Assembly (NCBI GenBank): GCA_900550475.1
Contig: URSA01000003.1
Location: 195,893-259,892, forward strand
Length of the DNA: 64,000 bases
Direction: 5' to 3'
Source of the DNA: an uncultured Lachnospiraceae bacterium
GTDB taxonomy: Bacteria; Bacillota; Clostridia; Lachnospirales; Lachnospiraceae
Positions 16,641 through 25,287 of this stretch are shown here, in pieces. Position numbers and translations under genes: made by a program. Below the pieces are notes generated by a model. The model did no database searches, was not told the origin of the DNA, and saw nothing but the letters and a program-made list of their open reading frames with translations. The first letter of the stretch is position 1, and each line of letters opens with the position of its first letter.

Positions 16641-17039
16641 ATGAAGAATTATACCATTACCGTAAACGGAAATGTATACGATGTAGTAGTTGAGGAGGGT
16701 ACCGGCAGCGCAGCACCTGTTGTGAAGGCACCCGCAGCACCCAAGGCAGCACCCAAGGCAGCACCGGCAGCGCCCAAGGCAGCTGCAGCTCCCAAGGCGG
16801 CACCCGCAGCAAGCGGCGCACAGGGCGCAATCAAGGTAGAGGCAGGCGCAGCAGGAAAGGTATTCAAGATCGATGCACCTGTAGGCACCGCAGTAAAGGC
16901 AGGAGATGCAGTGGTTACCATCGAGGCAATGAAGATGGAGATCCCTGTAGTAGCTCCCCAGGACGGCACGGTTGCAAGCATTGAGGTAGCAGTCGGAGAT
17001 GCCGTTGAGGCAGGAAAGGTTTTAGCAACCTTGAACTAG
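16641..17039 (+). CDS. Biotin carboxyl carrier protein of the decarboxylase
   Basis: This 132-residue protein has a short N-terminal strand region (MKNYTITVNGNVYDVVVEE), a flexible Ala/Pro/Lys linker (about residues 24-60) and a C-terminal biotinyl domain with EAMKME; the biotin lysine is Lys98. The carrier shuttles carboxyl groups between the carboxyltransferases and the membrane beta subunit. It is a free-standing 1.3S-like carrier, which fits the OadA-like protein of this operon lacking a biotinyl domain. AGGAGG-type ribosome site upstream. Confidence 0.95.
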   Translation: MKNYTITVNGNVYDVVVEEGTGSAAPVVKAPAAPKAAPKAAPAAPKAAAAPKAAPAASGAQGAIKVEAGAAGKVFKIDAPVGTAVKAGDAVVTIEAMKMEIPVVAPQDGTVASIEVAVGDAVEAGKVLATLN

Positions 17040-17075
17040 CTTCTTTACGGTGCTTAAATTACAGGAGGTCAACAA

Positions 17076-18227
17076 ATGGATTACATAACAACTACGCTGG
17101 ACAACCTGCTGCATCAGACCGCGTTCTTTAACCTGACGTGGGGAAATTACGTGATGATAGCAGTTGCCTGCTTTTTCCTTTATCTTGCAATCCGGCACGG
17201 CTTTGAACCGCTTCTGCTTCTGCCGATTGCATTCGGTATGCTGCTTGTAAACATCTACCCGGATATCATGCTTCATGCGGAGGATTCGTCGAACGGTGTG
17301 GGCGGTCTGCTGTATTATTTCTATATTCTGGATGAGTATGCGATCTTACCCTCCCTGATCTTCATGGGCGTGGGCGCCATGACCGACTTCGGTCCCCTGA
17401 TCGCAAACCCCAAGAGCTTTCTGCTCGGCGCGGCGGCACAGTTCGGTATCTTTGCAGCGTACTTCGGTGCAATCGGACTCGGCTTCAACGGCAAGGCAGC
17501 TGCAGCCATTTCCATCATCGGCGGAGCGGACGGCCCGACATCCATCTTCCTTGCAGGTAAGCTGGGACAGACCGGACTGTTGGGACCCATTGCGGTTGCC
17601 GCGTACTCCTACATGTCACTGGTGCCGATCATCCAGCCGCCTATCATGAAGCTTCTGACGACGGAGAAGGAGAGAAAGATCAAGATGGATCAGCTCCGTC
17701 CCATTTCCAAGCTGGAGCGTATCCTGTTCCCCATCGTGGTTACCATCGTGGTCAGCCTGATTCTGCCCACAACGGCTCCTCTGGTGGGTATGCTTATGCT
17801 GGGTAACCTGTTCAAGGAATCCGGTGTGGTAAGACAGCTTACAGAGACTGCGTCAAACGCCATGATGTATATCGTGGTTATCCTGTTGGGAACTTCGGTT
17901 GGTGCAACCACCAGCGCAGAGGCATTCCTGAACATGGATACCCTGAAGATCGTTGCACTGGGGCTGATCGCATTCATGTTCGGTACCGCAGCCGGCGTGC
18001 TGTTCGGAAAACTGATGTGTGTTGTCTCCCATGGCAAGGTAAACCCGCTGATCGGCTCCGCAGGCGTGTCTGCGGTTCCCATGGCAGCACGTGTGTCCCA
18101 GAAGGTCGGATCTGAGGCAGATCCCACCAACTTCCTGCTGATGCATGCAATGGGCCCCAACGTGGCAGGTGTTATCGGTACGGCGGTTGCAGCCGGAACC
18201 TTTATGGCAATTTACGGTGTATTCTAA
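17076..18227 (+). CDS. Sodium-translocating decarboxylase beta subunit (OadB/GcdB/MmdB family)
   Basis: This 383-residue polytopic membrane protein (roughly nine to eleven hydrophobic segments) carries the family motifs ADGPTSIFLA (residues about 150-159, with the sodium-site Asp) and the C-terminal GSAGVSAVPMAARVSQ and MHAMGPNVAGVIG. Beta subunits decarboxylate carboxybiotin and move sodium outwards. A perfect AGGAGGT ribosome site precedes the ATG. It lies between the biotin carrier and the OadA-like gene. It could serve both carboxyltransferases of the operon (inference). Confidence 0.95.
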   Translation: MDYITTTLDNLLHQTAFFNLTWGNYVMIAVACFFLYLAIRHGFEPLLLLPIAFGMLLVNIYPDIMLHAEDSSNGVGGLLYYFYILDEYAILPSLIFMGVGAMTDFGPLIANPKSFLLGAAAQFGIFAAYFGAIGLGFNGKAAAAISIIGGADGPTSIFLAGKLGQTGLLGPIAVAAYSYMSLVPIIQPPIMKLLTTEKERKIKMDQLRPISKLERILFPIVVTIVVSLILPTTAPLVGMLMLGNLFKESGVVRQLTETASNAMMYIVVILLGTSVGATTSAEAFLNMDTLKIVALGLIAFMFGTAAGVLFGKLMCVVSHGKVNPLIGSAGVSAVPMAARVSQKVGSEADPTNFLLMHAMGPNVAGVIGTAVAAGTFMAIYGVF

Positions 18228-18257
18228 GCGATAGAAAATATTAGGAGGAAATAGGAA

Positions 18258-19679
18258 ATGTCCGAAGCAAAACCGATTAAAATAACGGAAACCATATTAC
18301 GTGATGCGCATCAGTCCCTGATCGCAACCAGAATGCCGACCGAATTTATGCTCCCCATCGTGGACAAGATGGACAAGGTCGGATACCATTCCGTAGAGTG
18401 CTGGGGCGGCGCAACCTTTGACGCGTCTCTGAGATTCTTGAAGGAAGATCCCTGGGACAGACTCAGAAAGCTGAGAGACGGATTCAAGAATACCAAGCTG
18501 CAGATGCTGTTCAGAGGCCAGAACATTTTAGGTTACAGACCCTATGCAGATGATGTGGTGGATACCTTCGTTGAGAAGTCCATCGCAAACGGAATCGATA
18601 TCATCCGTATTTTTGACTGCTTCAATGACCTGCGCAATCTGCAGGAAGCAGTAAACGCAACAAACAAGATCAAAGCCCGCGAGGGCCGCGGCCATGCACA
18701 GGTTGCATTGTCCTACACGCTGGGAGATGCCTACACCATGGAGTACTGGATCAACATGGCGAAGAAGATCGAGGAGATGGGCGCAGATTCCATCTGTATC
18801 AAGGATATGGCAGGTCTGCTGCTTCCTTACAAGGCATCCGAGCTGATCAAGGAGATGAAGGCTGCTACCAAGCTGCCGATCCAGCTGCACACCCACTACA
18901 CCTCAGGCGTGGCAAGCATGACTTATCTGAAGGCAGTGGAGGCGGGCGTGGATGTGATCGACTGCGCAATGTCCCCGTTCGCAATGGGAACCTCACAGCC
19001 CGCAACAGAAGTGATGGTAGAGACCTTCCGCGGAACGCCGTACGATACCGGCTACGACCAGAATCTTCTGGCTGAGATTGCGGACTACTTCAGACCTTAC
19101 CGTGATGAGTGCCTTGCAAACGGCCTGTTGAACCCGAAGGTGATGGGCGTTGATATCAAGACCCTTCTCTATCAGGTACCCGGCGGCATGCTTTCCAACA
19201 TGGTGAGCCAGTTGAAGGAGCAGAATGCAGAGGATAAGTACTATGATGTGCTGAAGGAGATCCCAAAGGTTCGTCAGGATCTGGGTGAGCCGCCTCTGGT
19301 TACCCCTTCTTCCCAGATCGTGGGTACACAGGCAGTGTTCAACGTACTGATGGGTGAGAGATACAAGATGGCAACCGACCAGACCAAGGATGTGCTTCGC
19401 GGTAAGTACGGTCAGACCGTAAAGCCCATGAATCAGGAAGTGGTTGACAAGGTTATTCCGGGAGAGGAGCGCATTACCTGCCGCCCCGCAGATCTGCTTT
19501 CCAACGAGATGGACAAGCTGGAATCCGAGATGTCGGAGTGGAAGCAGCAGGATGAGGATGTTTTGTCCTACGCACTGTTCCCTCAGGTGGCAACCGAGTT
19601 CTTCAAGTATCGTCAGGCACAGCAGGAGAAGGTTGATCCTGCACAGGCAGACACCAAGAATGGTGCATACCCTGTATAA
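18258..19679 (+). CDS. Oxaloacetate decarboxylase alpha / pyruvate carboxyltransferase (5S-like) subunit without biotin domain
   Basis: This 473-residue protein has the HMGL-like TIM barrel with ETILRDAHQSLIATRM at the start, the metal-site motif LHTHYTSG (near residue 210) and CAMSPFAMGTSQPATE, then the conserved carboxylase extension (VPGGMLSNMVSQL). It transfers the carboxyl group from oxaloacetate to biotin. It ends without the C-terminal biotinyl domain present in classical OadA, matching transcarboxylase 5S, and so depends on the separate carrier at 16641. It is the last gene of the operon, followed by a terminator at 19706. Confidence 0.93.
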   Translation: MSEAKPIKITETILRDAHQSLIATRMPTEFMLPIVDKMDKVGYHSVECWGGATFDASLRFLKEDPWDRLRKLRDGFKNTKLQMLFRGQNILGYRPYADDVVDTFVEKSIANGIDIIRIFDCFNDLRNLQEAVNATNKIKAREGRGHAQVALSYTLGDAYTMEYWINMAKKIEEMGADSICIKDMAGLLLPYKASELIKEMKAATKLPIQLHTHYTSGVASMTYLKAVEAGVDVIDCAMSPFAMGTSQPATEVMVETFRGTPYDTGYDQNLLAEIADYFRPYRDECLANGLLNPKVMGVDIKTLLYQVPGGMLSNMVSQLKEQNAEDKYYDVLKEIPKVRQDLGEPPLVTPSSQIVGTQAVFNVLMGERYKMATDQTKDVLRGKYGQTVKPMNQEVVDKVIPGEERITCRPADLLSNEMDKLESEMSEWKQQDEDVLSYALFPQVATEFFKYRQAQQEKVDPAQADTKNGAYPV

Positions 19680-19705
19680 TCCGTATAATAAGAAAGAGAC
19701 AAAAG

Positions 19706-19739
19706 CTGTCCCCCGCAGAGATGCGGAGGGCAGTTTTTT
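19706..19739 (+). terminator. Terminator of the decarboxylase operon
   Basis: CTGTCCCCCGCA (19706-19717) pairs with TGCGGAGGGCAG (19722-19733) with one wobble and one mismatch, followed by six T. The next promoter starts two bases after it. Confidence 0.9.
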
Positions 19740-19740
19740 C

Positions 19741-19769
19741 TTGACGGTGGGACGGAAATGGGTTAGAAT
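19741..19769 (+). promoter_or_regulatory. Promoter of the TetR-RpiR-flavoprotein genes (TTGACG / TAGAAT)
   Basis: TTGACG (19741-19746) and TAGAAT (19764-19769) are 17 bases apart, directly after the decarboxylase operon terminator. It predicts a start near 19777 and a leader of about 60 bases to the TetR gene. Confidence 0.8.
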
Positions 19770-19837
19770 AACAAGTGTTACCAATGAGGAGCCCCAAGTG
19801 GGGATGCCCGGGAAGGGCAGAGAAAAGAGAGGTATCT

Positions 19838-20380
19838 ATGGCAAGAAAAGAGTCCATAACCATGCAGGACATATTGGAGACCGCCTTTGAAATGACGAGG
19901 GAGGAAGGGTTTGCCAATGTGACGGCGCGCAAGGTGGCGGCAAAGGCGGGCTGCTCCACCCAGCCGATTTTCAGGGTGTATAAGAATATGGAGGAGCTGT
20001 GGGCGGCTGTGTATGAGAAGGCGGTAGCCTTTTTCAGGGATTATTATGATCTGTATCCCCGCACTTCGGCTACGCCCTTTGCCAATCTGGGAATGGCATA
20101 TATTGCATTTGCAAGGGAAGAAAAGCATCTGTTCCGGCTTCTGTTTCTGTCGGAGGTTGCAAACAGAAAGAGCCTGTATGAGATATTGAACGGGGAGAGC
20201 GGCAATGTTCTGCATGAGATCAACCGGGCCGCCCAGGACGGCTGCGCCGATCCTCAGGGAATGTTCATGCGGATGTGGCTGTTTATCCACGGCGCGGCAA
20301 GCATGAGCCTTACGGGGGATTATGATCTGACGGATGTGGAGACAAAGAAACTGTTGGAACAGGAGTATGCAAATGGATAA
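19838..20380 (+). CDS. TetR/AcrR family transcriptional regulator
   Basis: This 180-residue regulator has an N-terminal TetR helix-turn-helix (ILETAFEMTREEGFANVTARKVAAKAGCSTQPIFRVYKNMEEL, residues about 12-55) and an all-helical ligand-binding part. The frame opens earlier at 19775, but ATG 19838 has GAGAGG upstream and gives a normal start. It overlaps the RpiR-family gene by eight bases, so the two are translated together. The ligand and targets are unknown. No partner efflux pump is adjacent, and the closest possible targets are the genes of its own operon. Confidence 0.9.
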   Translation: MARKESITMQDILETAFEMTREEGFANVTARKVAAKAGCSTQPIFRVYKNMEELWAAVYEKAVAFFRDYYDLYPRTSATPFANLGMAYIAFAREEKHLFRLLFLSEVANRKSLYEILNGESGNVLHEINRAAQDGCADPQGMFMRMWLFIHGAASMSLTGDYDLTDVETKKLLEQEYANG

Positions 20381-21299
20381 GCAACAAGACATTCTTGCCA
20401 GAATCAGTGAAAAATATCCGTCCATGAGCAAGAGCCATAAGGCGATTGCGGGCTTTATCAGGGATCATTATGAGCAGGCGGTCTTTATGACGGCGGCGAA
20501 GCTCGGCGAGGAGCTTTCCATCAGCGAGTCCACGGTGGTGCGTTTTGCGTCCGGTCTGGGCTATGAGGGGTATCCGCAGTTCCAGAAGGCGCTGGAGGAG
20601 TGGGTGAAGAACAAGCTGAGCGCGGTGCAGAAGATCGGGGAAAAATATGGGCACAGCAGCCAGTCGGAGATCCTTTCTTCCGTGCTGAACGCGGATATCG
20701 AGAAGATTCGAGACACCATAGGCAATCTGGATCCTAATGCATTTGAGATGGCGGTGAGCGCCATTCTGGAGGCGGAGAGAATCTATATCATCGGTCTGCG
20801 GAGCTGCGCGCCCCTTGCGGAGTTTTTGCACTTTTACCTGAATATGATCCGCGGAAACGTGATTCTGCTCAATACAACCAGCGTCAGTGAGACCTTTGAA
20901 CAGATGCTTCGGATTGACGAGAAGGATGTGATGATCGGAATCAGCTTCCCCAGATATTCCATGAGAACGTTGAAGGCGATGGAGTTTGCCAATGACAGGA
21001 ATGCGAAGGTGATCAGCATCACGGATTCCATCCATTCCCCCATGTGCCTGTATTCCTCCTGCAACCTGCTGGCGAGGAGCGACATGGTTTCCATCGTGGA
21101 TTCGCTGGTGGCGCCCCTGAGCGTGATCAATGCGCTGGTGGTTGCCATGTGCCTGAAACGCCCTCAGGCGGTCAAGAAAAATCTGGAGACGCTTGAAGAG
21201 GTATGGAACAATTATCAGGTATATCTGAATGACGAAATAAACTTTATCGACGAGGAGCCTATGCTGGACAATCCCCTTTGGAGAGGCGACCATGAATAG
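20373..21299 (+). CDS. MurR/RpiR family transcriptional regulator
   Basis: This 308-residue protein has an N-terminal HTH_6 domain (SKSHKAIAGFIRDHYEQAVFMTAAKLGEELSISESTVVRFASGLGYEGYPQF, residues about 19-70) and a C-terminal SIS sugar-phosphate-binding domain (about 125-270). RpiR proteins sense phosphosugars and control sugar or amino-sugar use. ATG 20373 has AGGAG at nine bases and is preferred over 20367. It overlaps the TetR gene by eight bases and the flavoprotein gene by eight bases, an unusually tight chain. No sugar gene is adjacent, so the regulon is unclear. Confidence 0.92.
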   Translation: MDKQQDILARISEKYPSMSKSHKAIAGFIRDHYEQAVFMTAAKLGEELSISESTVVRFASGLGYEGYPQFQKALEEWVKNKLSAVQKIGEKYGHSSQSEILSSVLNADIEKIRDTIGNLDPNAFEMAVSAILEAERIYIIGLRSCAPLAEFLHFYLNMIRGNVILLNTTSVSETFEQMLRIDEKDVMIGISFPRYSMRTLKAMEFANDRNAKVISITDSIHSPMCLYSSCNLLARSDMVSIVDSLVAPLSVINALVVAMCLKRPQAVKKNLETLEEVWNNYQVYLNDEINFIDEEPMLDNPLWRGDHE

Positions 21300-22542
21300 G
21301 GTGATCGTGGTCGGAGGCGGCGCGGCGGGAGCCATGGCGGCAATCGCTGCGGCAAGGAGCGGAAGCCGGACGACCCTGTTTGAGAAAAATGAAAAGATCG
21401 GGAAAAAGCTCTTTATCACGGGAAAGGGACGCTGCAACGTGACAAACGCCTGCGAGACGGAAGAATTGTTTGGCAATGTGGTGAGCAACGGCAAATTCCT
21501 GTATAGTGCGTTCTATTCCTTTGACAACAACAGCACCATGGACTTTTTTGAACAGGCGGGCTGCATGCTAAAGACCGAGAGAGGGGACAGGGTATTTCCA
21601 AAGTCCGACCATTCCTCGGATGTGATAGCGGCGCTGAACAGGGAGCTTTCGGAGAGAGGCGTGGAGGTGTTTCTGCATACGCCTGTGAAGGAAATCCTTC
21701 TGGAGGAGAGACCTGACGGCAAAAGAGTGAGGGGGGTACGCCTTGCTGACGGCAGGGAGGAGCCCGCGGACAGCGTGGTGGTTGCAACCGGGGGAATCTC
21801 CTATGAAAGCACCGGCTCCACGGGCGACGGCTATCGCTTTGCAGAGCGGGCGGGACATAAGCTCGCCGAGGCAAAACCGGCGCTGGTGCCCTTCAATATT
21901 CAGGAGCCCTTTTGCAGGGATATGATGGGGCTGTCTTTGAAAAATGTGTCCGTGAGTCTCTCCTGTGACGGAAAGGAACTGTATCAGGGCTTCGGTGAGA
22001 TGCTGTTTACACACTTTGGTGTCAGCGGCCCCCTGATCCTGACGGCAAGCAGCTATTATGCAAAACGCGCCTGCGGAAAAAGAGCGGTTCTGCGGCTTGA
22101 CCTGAAACCAGCGCTGACGGAGGAACAGCTTGACAGGAGGATACTGCGGGATTTTGAGGAAAACAGGAACCGCCTGTTCAAGAATGCGCTGGGCGGTCTG
22201 TTCCCTGCCAAAATGATCCCGGTCATGGTGGCACTTTCCGGTATCGACCCGGAAAAGAAGGTAAATGAGGTGACAAGGGAGGAAAGGAAAGGTCTGGTGT
22301 CCCTCATCAAGGGACTTCCCATGACGGTGACGGGCTGCCGGAATTTTTCGGAGGCGATCATCACACAGGGCGGGGTGTCCGTGAAGGAGATCAATCCCTC
22401 CACCATGGAGTCCAAAATCGTAAAGGGTTTATACTTCGCGGGAGAAGTGCTGGATCTGGACGCACTGACGGGCGGGTTCAATCTGCAGATCGCGTGGTCT
22501 ACCGGGCATCTTGCCGGGTGCAGCGCGGCACAGGAAAAATAA
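21292..22542 (+). CDS. NAD(P)/FAD-dependent oxidoreductase, HI0933/YhiN-like
   Basis: This 416-residue flavoprotein starts with a dinucleotide-binding fold (VIVVGGGAAGAMAAIAA), the family signature KKLFITGKGRCNVTN (near residue 45), a second Gly-rich turn VVATGGISYESTGSTGDGYRF and the C-terminal FAD motif GLYFAGEVLDLDALTGGFNLQ. Members are annotated as putative aminoacetone oxidases or simply BaiN/HI0933-like enzymes; the substrate is unknown. It overlaps the RpiR gene by eight bases and is followed by cmk. Confidence 0.93.
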   Translation: MNRVIVVGGGAAGAMAAIAAARSGSRTTLFEKNEKIGKKLFITGKGRCNVTNACETEELFGNVVSNGKFLYSAFYSFDNNSTMDFFEQAGCMLKTERGDRVFPKSDHSSDVIAALNRELSERGVEVFLHTPVKEILLEERPDGKRVRGVRLADGREEPADSVVVATGGISYESTGSTGDGYRFAERAGHKLAEAKPALVPFNIQEPFCRDMMGLSLKNVSVSLSCDGKELYQGFGEMLFTHFGVSGPLILTASSYYAKRACGKRAVLRLDLKPALTEEQLDRRILRDFEENRNRLFKNALGGLFPAKMIPVMVALSGIDPEKKVNEVTREERKGLVSLIKGLPMTVTGCRNFSEAIITQGGVSVKEINPSTMESKIVKGLYFAGEVLDLDALTGGFNLQIAWSTGHLAGCSAAQEK

Positions 22543-22585
22543 ATCGGCGGCACTGACCGGAAAACAGTGCAGAAAAGAGGAAGAG

Positions 22586-23260
22586 ATGAGTTATAACGTA
22601 GCCATAGACGGGCCTGCGGGAGCAGGAAAGAGTACCATTGCAAAACAGATCGCAAAGAGGATGGGGTTGATTTATGTGGACACCGGCGCCATGTACCGGG
22701 CGATGGCCCTGTATATGATCCGGGAGAAGGTGAATCCCGGGGATCCGGACGGGATTGTGAAAAAATGTGAGGAGACCCATATCACCATCCGCTATGAGAA
22801 CGGTGAGCAGGTGGTTCTTTTGAACGGAGAGAATGTGAACGCATTCCTCAGAACCGAGGAAGTGGGCAACATGGCTTCCGCCATCGCACCGAGGAAGGAA
22901 GTGCGAGCCAAACTGGTAAGGCTGCAGCGTGAGCTTGCCGCCACCTCGGATGTCATTATGGACGGCAGGGATATCGGAACCTGTGTGCTGCCCGATGCGG
23001 ATGTGAAGATCTATCTGACCGCCAGCAGCGCCGTCAGGGCGAAGAGACGCTATGACGAGCTGACCGCCAAGGGAGAGGAATGTGATCTTGCAAAGATCGA
23101 GGCGGATATCATAGAGCGGGATGAGCGGGACATGACGCGGGAGGAATCTCCGCTGCGGCAGGCGGAGGACGCTGTTTTGGTGGACTCCTCCGATATGACC
23201 ATAGAAGAAGTAATCCAGGCAATCATTGAAATCTGTGAGAAGAAACGAGAGGGAAACTGA
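22586..23260 (+). CDS. cmk: Cytidylate kinase
   Basis: It phosphorylates CMP/dCMP with ATP. The 224-residue length is normal. The P-loop GPAGAGKST (residues 9-17), VDTGAMYRA, the MDGRDIGT motif near residue 131 and the LID region RAKRRYDEL are all present. The frame extends upstream to 22511 without conservation; ATG 22586 follows AGAGGAAGAG. It precedes ispH by two bases, the same cmk-ispH-rpsA order as in many Clostridia. Confidence 0.97.
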   Translation: MSYNVAIDGPAGAGKSTIAKQIAKRMGLIYVDTGAMYRAMALYMIREKVNPGDPDGIVKKCEETHITIRYENGEQVVLLNGENVNAFLRTEEVGNMASAIAPRKEVRAKLVRLQRELAATSDVIMDGRDIGTCVLPDADVKIYLTASSAVRAKRRYDELTAKGEECDLAKIEADIIERDERDMTREESPLRQAEDAVLVDSSDMTIEEVIQAIIEICEKKREGN

Positions 23261-23262
23261 TC

Positions 23263-24111
23263 TTGGAAGTGATTCTGGCGAAGAGCATGGGATTCTGCTT
23301 CGGTGTGAAGCGCGCGGTGGAGGCGGTTTACGAGCAGGCGGAAAAAGGCGGTGACATCTACACCTACGGGGCTGTTGTGAACAACGGGGAAGTGGTGGAC
23401 GATTTGAAAAAGAAGGGCGTCCGCGTGATCGAGGGCAGGGAGGAACTTGACAAAGTAGAATCCGGCACGGTGATTATCCGCGCCCACGGTGTGGCAAGGG
23501 ATGTATATGAGCGGATTGCGGAAAGAGGGCTTACCTGCGTGGATGCGACCTGCCCCTTTGTCAAGCGGATCCACGGAATCGTGGAGCGGGAGAGCAGGGA
23601 AGGAAAGCAGATCGTGGTGGTAGGAAACCCCGGACACCCGGAGGTGGAGGGGATCACGGGCTGGTGTACGACGCCTGCGGTGGTGCTTGAAACCGTGGAG
23701 GAAGCGGAAAAATTTGTACCTGAAAAGGACAAAGAAATCTGTATTGTGTCTCAAACGACATTTAATTACAACAAATTTCATAATATAGTTGAAATTTTAA
23801 AGAAAAAAGTCTATAATGTTAGTGTTGCGAATACTATCTGCAATGCAACCGAGGAGCGACAGAGGGAAGCAAAAGAGCTTGCCGCGTCTGTCGATGCAAT
23901 GATAGTAATAGGGGGCAGGCACAGCTCCAATACCAGAAAGCTGTATGAAATATGCAGCGAGGAATGTGCGAACACCTATTTTATACAGACACTGGATGAC
24001 TTGCATTTAGCATTACCTAAAGCTGTTCGACTGGTGGGTATTACCGCGGGGGCGTCAACCCCAAACAATATTATCGAGGAGGTTCAAAATTATGTCAGAA
24101 TTAACTTTTGA
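23263..24111 (+). CDS. ispH: 4-hydroxy-3-methylbut-2-enyl diphosphate reductase
   Basis: IspH makes IPP and DMAPP in the last step of the MEP isoprenoid pathway using a 4Fe-4S cluster. The three cluster cysteines are Cys12 (MGFCFGVKRA), Cys97 (DATCPFVKRIHG) and Cys193 (ANTICNATEERQ). A TTG start at 23263 is used, with GAGAGGG upstream, two bases after cmk. The gene ends in TTT TGA inside the start of rpsA. In several clostridial lineages IspH and S1 are one fused protein. Here the two frames overlap by 20 bases and are one base apart, see the slip-site entry. Confidence 0.96.
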   Translation: MEVILAKSMGFCFGVKRAVEAVYEQAEKGGDIYTYGAVVNNGEVVDDLKKKGVRVIEGREELDKVESGTVIIRAHGVARDVYERIAERGLTCVDATCPFVKRIHGIVERESREGKQIVVVGNPGHPEVEGITGWCTTPAVVLETVEEAEKFVPEKDKEICIVSQTTFNYNKFHNIVEILKKKVYNVSVANTICNATEERQREAKELAASVDAMIVIGGRHSSNTRKLYEICSEECANTYFIQTLDDLHLALPKAVRLVGITAGASTPNNIIEEVQNYVRINF

Positions 24112-25255
24112 ACAAATGTTAGAGGAATCATTAAAGACAATACACACAGGAGAGGTAGTCGAAGGTACAGTCATTGATGTGAAGCCCGAAGAGATCGTTC
24201 TGAACATCGGATACAAGTCAGACGGTATTTTGACAAGAAACGAGTACACCAACGAGCCCAATGTAGATCTGACTACCGTTGCCAGGGTGGGAGACACCAT
24301 GGAAGTCAAGGTGCTCAAGGTGAACGACGGCGAGGGACAGGTTCAGCTGACCTACAAGCGTCTTGCAGCCGACAGAGGAAACAAGAGAATTGAGGAAGCC
24401 TTCAACAATAAGGAAGTGCTCAAGGCACAGGTTGCACAGGTGCTGGACGGCGGACTCAGCGTGATCGTGGATGAGGTTCGTATCTTCATCCCCGCAAGTC
24501 TGGTTTCCGATACCTATGAGAAGGATCTGACCAAGTACGCAGGTCAGGAGATTGAGTTCGTGATCAGCGAGTACAATCCCAAGAGAAGAAGATATATCGG
24601 CGACAGAAGACAGCTTATCGCAGCAAAGAAGGCTGAGATGCAGAAAGAGCTGTTTGCCCGCATCAAGGAAGGCGACATTGTAGAGGGCACCGTGAAGAAC
24701 GTTACGGACTTCGGTGCATTCATCGATCTGGGCGGCGCAGACGGACTCCTTCATATCTCCGAGATGTCATGGGGACGTGTTGAGCATCCAAAGAAGATGT
24801 TCAAGGTAGGCGATACCGTAAAGGTTCTCATCAAGGAGATCAACGGCAACAAGATCGCGCTGAGCCTTAAGTTTGACGACCTCAACCCTTGGAAGGATGC
24901 TGCGAGCAAGTATGCCATCGGTTCCGTTGTGACCGGTACGGTTGCAAGAATGACGGACTTCGGTGCATTTGTGGAGCTTGAGCCGGGCGTAGACGCACTT
25001 CTGCACGTTTCCCAGATCTCCAAGGATCACATTGAGAAGCCCTCCGATGTTCTGAAGGTAGGCGATACCGTAACCGCAAAGGTTGTGGACTTCAATGAGG
25101 AAGACAGAAAGATCAGCCTGAGCGTAAAGGCACTTCTTGCTCCGGAACCTGAGAAGGAAGAGGAAGCAGAAGCACAGGATGACGACGCTGAGGTTGTTTC
25201 CGTGGATATCGACGCTGTGATCGCAGCTGAGAAGGCGGAGAAAGACGCAGAGTAA
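24092..25255 (+). CDS. rpsA: 30S ribosomal protein S1 (four S1-like repeats)
   Basis: This 387-residue protein has about four S1 OB-fold repeats: residues about 20-90 (GEVVEGTVIDVKPEEIVLNIG), 100-170, 190-260 (GDIVEGTVKNVTDFGAFIDLG) and 275-345 (GSVVTGTVARMTDFGAFVELE), then an acidic tail. It recruits mRNA to the small subunit or acts as an S1-like RNA-binding protein. The ATG has GAGGAGG upstream inside ispH. It overlaps ispH by 20 bases in the +1 frame. Confidence 0.95.
   Translation: MSELTFEQMLEESLKTIHTGEVVEGTVIDVKPEEIVLNIGYKSDGILTRNEYTNEPNVDLTTVARVGDTMEVKVLKVNDGEGQVQLTYKRLAADRGNKRIEEAFNNKEVLKAQVAQVLDGGLSVIVDEVRIFIPASLVSDTYEKDLTKYAGQEIEFVISEYNPKRRRYIGDRRQLIAAKKAEMQKELFARIKEGDIVEGTVKNVTDFGAFIDLGGADGLLHISEMSWGRVEHPKKMFKVGDTVKVLIKEINGNKIALSLKFDDLNPWKDAASKYAIGSVVTGTVARMTDFGAFVELEPGVDALLHVSQISKDHIEKPSDVLKVGDTVTAKVVDFNEEDRKISLSVKALLAPEPEKEEEAEAQDDDAEVVSVDIDAVIAAEKAEKDAE
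24103..24112 (+). other. Candidate +1 ribosomal frameshift site joining ispH to rpsA
   Basis: The ispH frame ends AAC TTT TGA. Four consecutive T (24106-24109) let tRNA-Phe slip from TTT to TTT and continue GAA CAA ATG in the S1 frame. The layout resembles the prfB CTT-TGA +1 site. The GAGGAGG 24 bases upstream is the rpsA ribosome site and is too far to act like the prfB stimulator. Whether slipping occurs is not known. Confidence 0.3.
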
Positions 25256-25287
25256 TCCTATAACTTAAGAGAAGGCAGGTCGACGGC

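Noticed and set aside
16712..16820. Ala/Pro/Lys codon repetition in the biotin carrier as a DNA repeat or CRISPR-like array
   Set aside because: It is an in-frame flexible linker common to biotin carriers, with no spacer structure.
20310..21494. 394-codon minus-strand frame opposite the RpiR regulator and flavoprotein start
   Set aside because: It is rich in His/Leu/Arg typical of antisense shadows and crosses two well-supported genes.
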